From assembly GCF_001854475.1 (NCBI RefSeq), contig NZ_MNAN01000035.1, forward strand, positions 363,197 to 427,196: a stretch of 64,000 nucleotides of DNA, written 5' to 3'. Shown piece after piece: positions 27,315 to 36,634 of this stretch. Below the pieces are notes generated by a model. The model was not told where the DNA came from. It worked only from the letters and a program-made list of their open reading frames with translations, and searched no databases. The position numbers and the translations under genes were made by a program. This DNA comes from Pseudoalteromonas byunsanensis. Its GTDB lineage: Bacteria > Pseudomonadota > Gammaproteobacteria > Enterobacterales > Alteromonadaceae. The stretch's first letter is position 1. The number at the start of each line of letters is the position of its first letter.

Positions 27315-28670
27315 ATGTCATTGTCAGGCTTTCATTCTACTGCCTCATCAACTTATACCGTTTCTCGACTAAACAGAGAAATTAGAAGCATTTTGGAGCA
27401 AGGTTTTGCTTCAATTCGTCTAACCGGTGAGATTTCTAACTTTGTCGCCCCCGCCTCCGGACACTGGTATTTTTCTTTAAAAGATGACAAAGCACAAATA
27501 AAAGCAGCAATGTGGCGTGGCAATAATCGTTACTGCCAATATAAACCAACCAATGGCGCACAAGTCGAGGTACATGCACGGGTCTCGGTATATGAGCCAA
27601 GAGGCGATTATCAGCTCATTGTTGAAAAAATGGAGCCTGCAGGAGAAGGTCTACTCAAACAACAATTTGATGAACTAAAAATGCGTTTAGCCGCCGAAGG
27701 CTTGTTTAGCAGCGCCCATAAAAAGCCAATACCAAGTAAAATCAATAAGGTTGGTGTGATCACGTCTGCCACAGGCGCTGCTATTAAAGACATTTTAACC
27801 GTGCTTAAACGCCGCGCTCCACAATTAGAAGTCATCATTTATCCCGCTCAGGTACAAGGGAAAGAAGCACACTTACAGTTAGTTGAGAAATTGCTACTTG
27901 CGAATCAGCGCACCGAGGTAGATGTGCTTATCATTGGCCGAGGCGGTGGTTCACTTGAGGATATGTGGTGTTTTAATGAAGAGCCTTTAGCTCGTGCTAT
28001 TTTCGCAAGCCAGCTACCTGTGATCAGTGCCGTTGGACATGAAATAGACACAACCATTAGCGACTATGTCGCGGATCTTAGAGCGGCTACACCGTCTGCT
28101 GCTGCAGAGCTTGTAAGTCCTGATCAAACGGCTTTACAACAACAACTTATGCAGTACAAAAGAGCACTGCACATGCAAGCACTGCAAGCTATCAAACATG
28201 CTAGACACTACTGTGCAACGCTTGAACAACGACTCAAGCTACAACACCCAGAAAACCAGTTGTTACAACAACAGCAAAGAATAGATGAGCTGTCTAGCCG
28301 TTTAAGTCGCGCGTTTTTACAAATGCAGAACCGACGCAACAGTAACCTAGATTTAGCAAAACAGCGTTTAAGCCACCAGCACCCAAAGCGATTACTGCAA
28401 GATAGTGCTCAGCAACTACAACAGTTAACAAACGCACTTGTACAAGCGATACAAAAACAACAACAGCTTCGTCAGAATCAATTGGCTCTATACGCCGCTA
28501 GGCTCGATAGCGTAAGTCCTTTGAGTGTGCTTGCCCGTGGTTATAGCATTACTAAACAACATCAACTTGTTATCAAGTCCGTTGCGCAAGTCGATGTCCA
28601 ACAACCTCTGGTGACTCGACTGCACGATGGCGAGATCCATTCTCAAGTTATCGACATAAAACCTTATTAG
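27315..28670 (+). CDS. xseA: Exodeoxyribonuclease VII large subunit
   Basis: 451 residues. Single-stranded DNA exonuclease subunit with an N-terminal OB fold (SRLNREIRSILEQGF, GHWYFSLKD), the catalytic domain with VITSATGAAIKDIL and IIGRGGGSLEDMW, then a long Gln-rich coiled coil (about 275-390) and the C-terminal motif SVLARGYSI. GGAG lies 6 nt before ATG 27315, which favours it over the ATG at 27303. The small subunit xseB is not in the window. Its stop overlaps the next convergent gene by 4 bp. Confidence 0.96.
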   Translation: MSLSGFHSTASSTYTVSRLNREIRSILEQGFASIRLTGEISNFVAPASGHWYFSLKDDKAQIKAAMWRGNNRYCQYKPTNGAQVEVHARVSVYEPRGDYQLIVEKMEPAGEGLLKQQFDELKMRLAAEGLFSSAHKKPIPSKINKVGVITSATGAAIKDILTVLKRRAPQLEVIIYPAQVQGKEAHLQLVEKLLLANQRTEVDVLIIGRGGGSLEDMWCFNEEPLARAIFASQLPVISAVGHEIDTTISDYVADLRAATPSAAAELVSPDQTALQQQLMQYKRALHMQALQAIKHARHYCATLEQRLKLQHPENQLLQQQQRIDELSSRLSRAFLQMQNRRNSNLDLAKQRLSHQHPKRLLQDSAQQLQQLTNALVQAIQKQQQLRQNQLALYAARLDSVSPLSVLARGYSITKQHQLVIKSVAQVDVQQPLVTRLHDGEIHSQVIDIKPY

Positions 28671-29323
28671 TCTTTTACTTCTTGAGTACTTAGGTAGATC
28701 TGCATACGTTCATTATTGCTAGAAGATGTGCTTATAGTAAAACGTTTGAACCAGCTTTGCTCAAATAGTTTTTTACTGACGACTCGCCAGTTCGTTTCAT
28801 CAAATTCATCAGAGCTGCCATTGGGAACAAGTTCCATTTGGCAAACTGTAGACTTACAACCATAGCTTTGCAGAACTAGTATGTGGCTTAAATCATTTAG
28901 ATAAAGAAAATCATTAATCAACAACTCCAACTCATCAGCCCACAGTGCATCGCGAGTTTCTTGCTGATATTGTTGTGATAATACAGTACTTAAATCACCA
29001 TTAGCGACTTGTATAGCGCCAGGCTTATCTGTTTGCTGCTGAGCATCTAAAAGCTGCTGTTTTAGCTTAAGGTTCTGCTCATTTAATCGTGCAATAGTGC
29101 TGTTTAGAGTCTCTATTTGTGCCGCGATTTGTGGCTGCTCGAAGGCTGTTTGTACGGAGGATTGCTGTGATTTACCCTGAGTGTGCACATCTGCTGCAAT
29201 AACGCTCTGCTCCTGTGGTACGGTGTAAATAATTTGAGGGGATGCGCCAAGCCATAGACGTTCCACCATCATCCCCAATGCGAAGGCCATTAGCAATAAA
29301 ACAATTCCTATCAACCCTCGCAT
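28667..29323 (-). CDS. Membrane-anchored protein of unknown function
   Basis: 218 residues, not identified. One N-terminal membrane anchor (about 2-22), a Gln/Ser-rich linker, a coiled coil (about 68-97) and a C-terminal domain with ALWADELELLINDF and LQSYGCKSTVCQMELVP. The Cys-x4-Cys followed by a hydrophobic strand recalls a pattern seen in many uncharacterised proteobacterial envelope proteins (ECxxxxCxxE type). The C-terminal part is likely periplasmic. It starts 11 bp after cysE in the same direction and may be cotranscribed with it. Confidence 0.75.
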   Translation of the reverse strand: MRGLIGIVLLLMAFALGMMVERLWLGASPQIIYTVPQEQSVIAADVHTQGKSQQSSVQTAFEQPQIAAQIETLNSTIARLNEQNLKLKQQLLDAQQQTDKPGAIQVANGDLSTVLSQQYQQETRDALWADELELLINDFLYLNDLSHILVLQSYGCKSTVCQMELVPNGSSDEFDETNWRVVSKKLFEQSWFKRFTISTSSSNNERMQIYLSTQEVKD

Positions 29324-29333
29324 AGTTAGTCCT

Positions 29334-30155
29334 TTAGATCATTGCACTAGTTTGCGATTCGTTCTTCGGGTCGTCGTTATCTTCTAAGAAATTTTGATTC
29401 ATACTCTCTGCGGGGCAAGGACTACAAGGCTTACCAACCACTTTAGCCGGTACCCCAACCACAGTTGTGTGCGGAGCTACTGGGCTTAATACCACTGAGC
29501 CGGCTCCTATCCGAGCACCTTCACCAACTTCAATATTACCTAGTACTTTTGCACCAGCACCTATAAGTACACCGGCTCTGATCTTCGGATGTCGATCTCC
29601 TTGCTCATTACCCGTACCACCAAGCGTCACTGATTGTAAGATAGAAACATTGTCCTCAATGAGTGCCGTTTCTCCAATCACAATACCTGTTGCGTGGTCG
29701 AACATGATACCGTGACCGACTTTACACGCAGGGTGAATGTCCACACCAAATACTTCAGACGTTCGACTTTGAATAAATCGTGCTAGTTCTTTGCGGTTTT
29801 GTCGCCATAAGCAATGCGCCAATCTATGTGCTTGAATGGCGTGGAAGCCTTTAAGGTTTAACATCACAGTAAGGTAACTATCCGCCGCTGGGTCTCTGTC
29901 TTTAACCGCTTTAATGTCATAAGCAACATGGGTGAGCATATTGTCACAATCAACAAAGGCTTGATCAAATAACTCACGAATCGTAAATGCTGATACCACC
30001 GCATCGGCCAATTTATTAGCCACAATAAAACTTAGGGCAGCGCCCAGACATTCATGATTCAAAATACTTGAATATACATGACTGGCTAGCAATGGCTCGT
30101 GGCTAACAAGCTCTTTTGCTTCGGCGCGAAGTTGTTGCCATATTTCATGACGCAT
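29334..30155 (-). CDS. cysE: Serine O-acetyltransferase
   Basis: First step of cysteine synthesis from serine and acetyl-CoA; 273 residues, the same length as E. coli CysE. An N-terminal helical domain (about 1-140) is followed by a left-handed hexapeptide-repeat helix with HPACKVGHGIMFDHATG, VIGETALIEDNVSI and GAGAKVLGNIEVGEGA. The C-terminal tail that normally binds cysteine synthase and cysteine is present. ATG 30155 has AAAGG 8 nt upstream; the TTG further upstream is less likely. Confidence 0.96.
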   Translation of the reverse strand: MRHEIWQQLRAEAKELVSHEPLLASHVYSSILNHECLGAALSFIVANKLADAVVSAFTIRELFDQAFVDCDNMLTHVAYDIKAVKDRDPAADSYLTVMLNLKGFHAIQAHRLAHCLWRQNRKELARFIQSRTSEVFGVDIHPACKVGHGIMFDHATGIVIGETALIEDNVSILQSVTLGGTGNEQGDRHPKIRAGVLIGAGAKVLGNIEVGEGARIGAGSVVLSPVAPHTTVVGVPAKVVGKPCSPCPAESMNQNFLEDNDDPKNESQTSAMI

Positions 30156-30296
30156 AGCGATACCTTTATTCAAATTAATACCGGAGATTCTAACGACAAA
30201 ACACCTATAGGTGTTACCGTAATAAAAAACTATATAGTAATTAGTTATAACAAAGTGCTATTTGCCGCGCAACGTACGCTTATAACAGCTTGACAA

Positions 30297-30326
30297 TTAA
30301 AAAAGCCGCACGTTTAGTGCGGCTTT
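30297..30326 (-). terminator. Rho-independent terminator after the M16 peptidase gene
   Basis: AAAGCCGCAC (30302-30311) pairs with GTGCGGCTTT (30317-30326) over a 5-nt loop; six T residues follow in the minus direction. Confidence 0.9.
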
Positions 30327-30350
30327 AATTAATCAATCACAGAATGTCGT

Positions 30351-33218
30351 TTATTCAAACACTGAGCTAACTTCAAGTACTTCAATATTCTGCTTTGGAA
30401 TATCTAACTTGTATGATGCTAAGTGCTTGTCTTCTTGTAGTAATTGCTCTGGCTTTTCAGAATTGTAGCTCAACGGTGAAGACGTTTCTTGTGCTAAACG
30501 TTGCGCCATATCTTTACCATCTCCCGTTACAAATACGTATTGAATATGTTCCGTTTGCAGATTCTCTCGGATCACACGGTTTACATCTTCAACGCTCAAA
30601 CCGGCCAATTGCTTGCGTACATAATCAACGAACCCTTCAATATTATAAAATTGACTGTCCATCGCGTAGCCAAGTTGACGGTCCTGACTTGAAACAAGCT
30701 GTGCCACATAATTGGTTAGGAAGTTTCGAGTTGCTGCAAAGTCCGCTTCACTCATTCCCTCTTTTATGAGTTTATCTAACTCGAATAAAGCCACACGAGT
30801 TGCAAAATGCGCGTCATTGTTAGAACGTAATGGACGTAGCCAAACCTGGAATATTTGTTCAGAACGGCCAAGGTTTGCATCTGGTACCGTCTGGAACATA
30901 CCGCGAGGGAAGTACTCAATGTATGCGTAATCACCGTAGTTCATACCGCGAGCTTCACGAATACGTTGATACAAGAAGCTGTTTGAGTTTCTGTGCTCGC
31001 CAAAATACGAACGAACTAACCAAAGTGCGGTCCAGTCTTTATGACTACGAATAGTATCAATCGGGAAACCAAACGATACCGCCGTTGATTTAGCACTTTT
31101 TTCAATGATGGTGGCATGACGGCCATGCAAAGCTGGCGCATCAGGGATGTTTAAACGTGTTTCATCACCTTTAGGTAGCTTAGCTAAATCCGTGAACAAT
31201 TTCGCTTTAACATCCTCAGGCATTGCACCTGTGATACCAACATTAAGTTTAGCCTGAGTTAACTGCTGATTATAAAAGGCTTTGACGTCTTCTAATGTTA
31301 AGGCTTCAAGATCAGACAAGTCACCGAAGTTATAACTTTCATAAGGGTGTCCTTGATATAATTTGTGATAAAGCACTTCTTTACCTAACTCTTCATCATT
31401 TGATGACTTTAAGCCTGCCTTTATGTTGTCTAGCATTTCTTTTTTCAAGCGACTGAAGTCGTCAGCTCTAAATCCTGGATTGAGCAACTGCTCACTGATC
31501 AAACTATACCATTGATGAATATTGTCTTTATGAACACGGCCACGTAATGACAACATTTCTTTATCAATTTGATAGTTGAAAGACCCGGCAATTGGATACA
31601 AAGCCTTTTGAATTTCTTTGTATGCCTTACTCTGAGAACCGCCGTTGGCAATCATCGCCGCGGTCATCGCTGCTAGCCCTTTTTTACCCGCAGGATCTGC
31701 CGCCGCACCAGTGTAAAATAGTAGGTTTACGTCAACAAGCGGTGAACTATTACTTTTATCAACAACATTAAAGTGACGTTTAACTGGTTGATTTGCTTCA
31801 TCAACGATTGCCTGCAGTGACACTTCTTTATCAAAACCATCGATTGATGCAAGTGCAGACATGGTCACGGTTGTGCGGTTAGAATCCACAAAGTATTTGT
31901 TAGCAATCGCTTTGATATCCTCAGCAGAGATGGCATCCGCCGTAGCATAAAGTTGATTAATAACTTCTGGGTCTCGCTCAAAATGCATATATTCGGCTAA
32001 CCTTGAAGCGATGGCCCCAGATGAGTCTAACCCATTAATAAAGCTATATTTTCTATTTGATTTCAGAGCATTTAACTTGTCTTCATTGACAAGCTCTGTG
32101 CGCGCTTTAGCATAAGTTTGATTGATGGCGTCACGTACCGTGGCTAAATCTTCTGCGTTTTCAACTTTCACAAATACATGAAGTAGACCTGGATCTTTAG
32201 TTTCTGGGTTGTAAGTAAGCATTTGACTAGCTATTTGCTTCTCTACCACTAACTGCTGATACAGGTCAGAAGTTTCTGAGAAGTAAAGATCTGAGATGAG
32301 ATCAAGCGCAGCTCTGTCTTTAGTTTCGCTCTGCCATGCAGCACCTTTGTAGGATACGAGTAGCCAATGACCTGGTAAACCTTCACTTTGTTTGTGTACG
32401 TATTTAGGTGCGCTCTGCTTAGGCTCTTGTGGCACCTTTGAGACATAGTCACCACGCTCCCAATCACCCCAGTGCTTCTTCACCATAGCAATAGTTTCTT
32501 GTGGGTCCACATCACCCACAATAACTAAGGAAACATATTCAGGGTTATAAAAGCGCTCAAAGAAAGTTTGTCCATAAGCCATTTGATCTGGCATTGCTTC
32601 AATGTCTTCAAAAAAGCCCATGGTAGTGTGCTTATATGTGTGCTTATCAAAAGCCTCTTTACGCGCCGCAGATAACAACTGACGTAGTGGGTTCGCATTA
32701 TTCTTTAAATACTCTCCTTTTACCGTCAATGCCTCTGTACGAAATTGTGCTTCGGTGTATGTCAGATTTTGAAAAATATCAGCTTCTATCTCTAATACTT
32801 TATCTAAATGCTGCTTAGAAAAACTCAGATAGTAGTTAGTATAATCGTTGGTGGTATAAGCACGGTTGTCCACCCCAGAGTTTTTCAAAATATCTGCATA
32901 AACATCTTTTGGATATTTTTTTGAGCCTTTGAACATCATATGTTCAAAGAAATGGGCAAACCCCGTGCGGCCCGATTCAACTTCATCTCGTGAACCAACC
33001 GATACAGGAATGTGCACTGAAACTACGTCTGGATAGTCTGTTTTAACCACCATGACACGCAAGCCATTTTCTAACTCTTCTAATACGTAGTCTTGAGAAA
33101 ATACTTTATTATTTGTTTGCTTTTGTACGGTATTGACCGTCTGGTTATCTGCATTGCTAACACAGCCTGCCAAAGCAAACGTTACAGCAAGGCTGGTTGC
33201 CAAAAGTTTAAATTTCAT
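30351..33218 (-). CDS. M16-family zinc metallopeptidase, lipoprotein
   Basis: 955 residues with two M16 halves, as in secreted pitrilysin-like peptidases of Alteromonadales. The signal peptide ends in lipobox LAGC (Cys19), so it is probably anchored in the outer membrane. The first half holds the inverted zinc motif HFFEH (H89, E92, H93), with the third ligand expected near TEALTVKGEY (about 165-175). The second half (about 480-900) lacks the motif, as usual. AGGGA lies before ATG. It probably degrades peptides in the periplasm or at the surface; substrate unknown. Confidence 0.93.
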   Translation of the reverse strand: MKFKLLATSLAVTFALAGCVSNADNQTVNTVQKQTNNKVFSQDYVLEELENGLRVMVVKTDYPDVVSVHIPVSVGSRDEVESGRTGFAHFFEHMMFKGSKKYPKDVYADILKNSGVDNRAYTTNDYTNYYLSFSKQHLDKVLEIEADIFQNLTYTEAQFRTEALTVKGEYLKNNANPLRQLLSAARKEAFDKHTYKHTTMGFFEDIEAMPDQMAYGQTFFERFYNPEYVSLVIVGDVDPQETIAMVKKHWGDWERGDYVSKVPQEPKQSAPKYVHKQSEGLPGHWLLVSYKGAAWQSETKDRAALDLISDLYFSETSDLYQQLVVEKQIASQMLTYNPETKDPGLLHVFVKVENAEDLATVRDAINQTYAKARTELVNEDKLNALKSNRKYSFINGLDSSGAIASRLAEYMHFERDPEVINQLYATADAISAEDIKAIANKYFVDSNRTTVTMSALASIDGFDKEVSLQAIVDEANQPVKRHFNVVDKSNSSPLVDVNLLFYTGAAADPAGKKGLAAMTAAMIANGGSQSKAYKEIQKALYPIAGSFNYQIDKEMLSLRGRVHKDNIHQWYSLISEQLLNPGFRADDFSRLKKEMLDNIKAGLKSSNDEELGKEVLYHKLYQGHPYESYNFGDLSDLEALTLEDVKAFYNQQLTQAKLNVGITGAMPEDVKAKLFTDLAKLPKGDETRLNIPDAPALHGRHATIIEKSAKSTAVSFGFPIDTIRSHKDWTALWLVRSYFGEHRNSNSFLYQRIREARGMNYGDYAYIEYFPRGMFQTVPDANLGRSEQIFQVWLRPLRSNNDAHFATRVALFELDKLIKEGMSEADFAATRNFLTNYVAQLVSSQDRQLGYAMDSQFYNIEGFVDYVRKQLAGLSVEDVNRVIRENLQTEHIQYVFVTGDGKDMAQRLAQETSSPLSYNSEKPEQLLQEDKHLASYKLDIPKQNIEVLEVSSVFE

Positions 33219-33416
33219 AGTGTTCCCTGAACTTGTTATCTTTTATTGCACTGTCACGGTTGTTAAGTGCTTATTTCAAAGACCATTATGCAATAATTTT
33301 TTATTCCGTTGACATTTATGAGCAAAAATTCTGTAAACAAATATGTTAACAACACAATAAAAGCCAACCTCAAGTTGAATTTAATTCATATTCGTTGAAT
33401 AACTTTCAATAAAAAA

Positions 33417-33440
33417 ATCTATCTAGACGTCTAAATGGCT
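33417..33440 (+). promoter_or_regulatory. MetJ-type operator
   Basis: A perfect MetJ core box AGACGTCT at 33425-33432, flanked in register by weaker 8-mers ATCTATCT and AAATGGCT (4 and 5 of 8 matches). It lies upstream of a possible -10 TATATT (33443-33448) and about 50 bp before the MetF-like gene. Tandem 8-bp boxes are how MetJ binds; the perfect box is seen, the binding inferred. Confidence 0.7.
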
Positions 33441-33485
33441 GCTATATTATCCTGTATCGACACACATTGAGCTGGGATGAGGATC

Positions 33486-34442
33486 ATGGCGTTATCACTG
33501 CAAGAGAAAATATTAGACCCAAACCAAGGGGTATACTTAATCGGAACTACTCCCCCTAAAGTAGATACCGATAGTACGAAACTAAAAAGCATTGCCAAAA
33601 AACTGCTCGGTCGCTTACATGAAATTGAATATGATGGTGTGGTCATTTACGACATTCAAGACGAAAGTAGTCGTACACAAGTGCCGCGTCCTTTTCCGTT
33701 TAAGCATACTGTCGATCCATGTGAATATTCTCAACTGATCAGTGAGCTGTCACAGTTGGATGTCATCACTTATAAAAGTGTGGCACAACGTGAAGCCAGC
33801 GAATTTAGTGACTGGTTAGATGACACTAAAAAACAATACGGTCTGAAAAACTTGGTCTTGGTCGGCAGTCCGTCATCAACGGGTGATATCAAACTGAGTT
33901 TATCTGAAGCCTATGCAACCTTGGCAGCACATCAAGAGAAGTTCTTCTTAGGTGGTGTCACCATTGCTGAGCGTCATGCTAGCAAACGTAACGAGCACGA
34001 AAGGTTATTGGAGAAAACTACCCAAGGGTGCGAATTTTTTATCTCTCAGGCTGTTTATAATGCTCAGGCAACTATAGATTTAATCACCAGCTATGCGCGT
34101 TCGTGTAAACAACAAGGTCTTACACCTAAACGCATCATTTTGACCTTTACACCGTGTGGTGGAGAGAAAACGCTCGACTTTATGCAGTGGTTGGGGATCT
34201 CAGTACCAGAGGCGACCAAGTGGCGCATGCTAGATGCCGATAATTCACTAAGCGAGTCTATTCGTATTTGTCGTGAAAACCTCGACCAGATCTTAAGAAG
34301 CTGCGCTCATTTAGATGTGCCATTGGGTTTAAACATTGAGAGTTTAACAAATCGAAAAGAAGAAATTGACGCTTCCATTAACTTATATCGCCTTCTAAAA
34401 GCAACGATGGAACTCACGCTTGCAGAAAAACAAATCGCATAA
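33486..34442 (+). CDS. Methylenetetrahydrofolate reductase-like protein
   Basis: 318 residues, probably a TIM barrel related to MetF. The clearest match is EHERLLEKTTQGCEFFISQAVYN, equivalent to the ELKRLKEK.DAG..F.ITQ region of MetF, plus LVLVGSPSSTGD and the N-terminal LIGTTPPKVDTD. The canonical N-terminal EFFPP motif of E. coli MetF is replaced, so this is a divergent branch. A MetJ-type box upstream suggests a role in methionine or one-carbon metabolism. ATG 33477 is an alternative start; GATGAGG before 33486 is the better ribosome site. Enzymatic activity is inferred, not shown. Confidence 0.75.
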   Translation: MALSLQEKILDPNQGVYLIGTTPPKVDTDSTKLKSIAKKLLGRLHEIEYDGVVIYDIQDESSRTQVPRPFPFKHTVDPCEYSQLISELSQLDVITYKSVAQREASEFSDWLDDTKKQYGLKNLVLVGSPSSTGDIKLSLSEAYATLAAHQEKFFLGGVTIAERHASKRNEHERLLEKTTQGCEFFISQAVYNAQATIDLITSYARSCKQQGLTPKRIILTFTPCGGEKTLDFMQWLGISVPEATKWRMLDADNSLSESIRICRENLDQILRSCAHLDVPLGLNIESLTNRKEEIDASINLYRLLKATMELTLAEKQIA

Positions 34443-34446
34443 CAAG

Positions 34447-34471
34447 AAAAGCACAATTAAGTGCTTTTTTT
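34447..34471 (+). terminator. Terminator of the MetF-like gene
   Basis: AAAAGCAC and GTGCTTTT pair over loop AATTAA, followed by TTT on the plus strand. Convergent with the RNA helicase gene. Confidence 0.8.
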
Positions 34472-34491
34472 GTCTGTCTTTAATGAATAAA

Positions 34492-35721
34492 TTAGCGACG
34501 GCGCGTTGAACGTTTATTTAATATGCGCTTTTTATCTCTTTGCTTACGAGACTTAGTAGAGTTTTTACGGTTATCTTTGGGCTCTTTAGTTAAATCAGGC
34601 TCATAACCTGCAAGCCATTGTGGAGTAAGTCGTTCATCCAACAACACTTCTATCTCCTCTAATAACCATTGCTCATCAATACTGACCAAAGAAATTGCAT
34701 GTCCAGCATTACCCGCTCGCCCCGTACGACCTATACGGTGAATATAATCCTCAGCGACATAAGGAAGCTCGGCATTGATCACATAGTCAAGGTCAACAAT
34801 ATCCAAGCCTCTGGCTGCAACGTCCGTTGCCACCAACACACGTGTTTTACCATTTTTGAATTGTTCCAGAGCTTTGTCTCTTGCGCCTTGAGACTTGTCG
34901 CCATGAATAGCAAGTGTTGCCAACCCATCTTTATTTAGCTCTTTAGCTAAACTATCCGCCATATTTTTAGTACGGGTAAATACCAACACCTGTTGCCAGT
35001 TGTTTTTGCCAATCAAATGAGACATCAGCTCCCGCTTCCTATCTTCATCCACAGCATAAAACGCCTGCTCAACTTTTTGTGCGACCGTATTCTCTTTATC
35101 TATGCTGATCCGTTTCGGGTCTTTTAACCACTGTTTTACTAAGTTTTGTACCTGCTCATCGATGGTGGCAGAAAACAATAAGGTTTGTCGCTGGGGCGGC
35201 AAATGGCGCATGACACGTTTTATTTCACCAATAAATCCCATATCCAAAATTCTATCTGCTTCATCAAACACTAGGTACTCAACCTGTGCCAGTGATAGCG
35301 TCCCTTTTATCAAATGATCAAGTAAACGACCAGGTGTAGCCACAACCACATCCGCTCCCGCTTTCAATGCCTTTTCTTGGGGCCCAATATTCGCCCCTCC
35401 ATATAGGCACACCGTCTTTAACGCCGTACATTGTGCATAACTTTGTGTGCTTTGAGCGACTTGCTGTGCAAGCTCTCTAGTGGGTGTCACGACCAATGCT
35501 CTGACACTCCCCAGCTGTTCAGAGCTTGTCAGTAAACGGTGTAGTATTGGCAACATAAAAGCCGCGGTTTTACCCGTTCCAGTTTGTGCGGTCGCAACTA
35601 GGTCATTCCCAGCCAATAAGACCGGAATACACTGTGTTTGCACGGGAGTTGGCGTTGTGAAATTGAGTTTATTGAGCGCTTGAACGAGTTCATCTGAAAG
35701 AGATAAAGCTTGGAATGACAT
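34492..35721 (-). CDS. DEAD-box ATP-dependent RNA helicase, RhlE-like
   Basis: 409 residues with the full motif set: Q motif region TPTPVQTQCIP, AQTGTGKT (I), PTRELA (Ia), TPGRLL (Ib), DEAD (II), SAT (III), VATDVAARGLD (V) and HRIGRTGRAG (VI), then a short Lys/Arg-rich tail from about 380. The order and lengths fit the RhlE group. Such helicases remodel structured RNA in ribosome assembly or RNA decay. Start ATG 35721 gives the family N terminus MSFQALSLSDELVQAL; a longer reading to 35763 lacks conservation. Exact paralogue uncertain. Confidence 0.93.
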   Translation of the reverse strand: MSFQALSLSDELVQALNKLNFTTPTPVQTQCIPVLLAGNDLVATAQTGTGKTAAFMLPILHRLLTSSEQLGSVRALVVTPTRELAQQVAQSTQSYAQCTALKTVCLYGGANIGPQEKALKAGADVVVATPGRLLDHLIKGTLSLAQVEYLVFDEADRILDMGFIGEIKRVMRHLPPQRQTLLFSATIDEQVQNLVKQWLKDPKRISIDKENTVAQKVEQAFYAVDEDRKRELMSHLIGKNNWQQVLVFTRTKNMADSLAKELNKDGLATLAIHGDKSQGARDKALEQFKNGKTRVLVATDVAARGLDIVDLDYVINAELPYVAEDYIHRIGRTGRAGNAGHAISLVSIDEQWLLEEIEVLLDERLTPQWLAGYEPDLTKEPKDNRKNSTKSRKQRDKKRILNKRSTRRR

Positions 35722-35799
35722 GGATAAACCAGATATAAACGAAGATGGTGGGAAGTATAACAAAAGCGCGCAGGGGATGCGCGCTTTAGATATGAGCTA

Positions 35800-36492
35800 T
35801 TAAAGTGTGGCTTTTCTATCGTTATAGTAATCAATCAAACCATCCACCATCTCCTGGCAATAGTCTCGAATACCCGATACCAACATATGCTTTTCACCGT
35901 AACCTACCTTTTTGCCTTCACTCAGTAGATTAAAGCGTAAAATGATTTTGCCTCGTTTACCTTCATAGTTAAATTCTGGCGTCGACGCTTCGAGCTCTAA
36001 ATTGGTTACATCCAGTTTATCCAAATGAATCGCCATCGACTCATAAATTACCATGGGACGCGCTGGGTTAATCATAACCTGTTTTTGTGCCATAAGCGGA
36101 ATGATAACATGGGGGAAGGTAGTCCCAGAGAATTCAACGTAATTCTTTGTCAAGCTATCAATCAACGTTTGGCACTGGTTATTGGCGCCACCTCTTTTTA
36201 CCGATAACATCACTTTATCGTTAGAAGTGATATCAAATGCCTCACTTCCCGCAGGAAAGTCTAACCTAGATGTTTCATCAACCATTCCTGAAAAGGTAAA
36301 GTGCATATTTTCACTGACACCATACTTTGCCAATACCAGTGCAAATAGTAAGTCTCCAGGTACACAGAATTTTTTCGCATCGACATCATGCAAAGGATTA
36401 AAATCATCAGCCACACGTTTGGCAAACTCGCTACCTTGCTCACGGCTGATCACAACTTGATCACTATCTTGCTGGAAAAATTGACTTAACAT
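35800..36492 (-). CDS. DUF3581-type protein with a hotdog-like N terminus
   Basis: 230 residues, no membrane segment. I recognise it as the DUF3581 family of marine gammaproteobacteria, with moderate confidence. The N terminus reads FAKRVADDFNPLHDVDAKKF, close to the D-x-NP-x-H signature of MaoC-type hydratases, followed by VPGDLLFALVLAKYG, so a hotdog fold acting on acyl thioesters is plausible. No catalytic activity is established for the family as far as I know. It lies between the helicase and gltX, all on the same strand. Confidence 0.65.
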   Translation of the reverse strand: MLSQFFQQDSDQVVISREQGSEFAKRVADDFNPLHDVDAKKFCVPGDLLFALVLAKYGVSENMHFTFSGMVDETSRLDFPAGSEAFDITSNDKVMLSVKRGGANNQCQTLIDSLTKNYVEFSGTTFPHVIIPLMAQKQVMINPARPMVIYESMAIHLDKLDVTNLELEASTPEFNYEGKRGKIILRFNLLSEGKKVGYGEKHMLVSGIRDYCQEMVDGLIDYYNDRKATL

Positions 36493-36581
36493 AGACCTTT
36501 TCTTTGACGACTAAAAACCGCGCTATGTTAACAGAATATGGCGTACTAGAGGTCATATCTGTTTAATTTTATATATAATAA

Positions 36582-36611
36582 AAAAACCACAATTATAAAA
36601 TTGTGGTTTTT
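36582..36611. terminator. Terminator after gltX
   Basis: AAAAACCACAATT (36582-36594) pairs with AATTGTGGTTTTT (36599-36611) over a 4-nt loop, with A/T tracts on both sides. It lies between gltX and the DUF3581-type gene. Confidence 0.9.
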
Positions 36612-36634
36612 AATATTAATATCAATTAGTTGGA

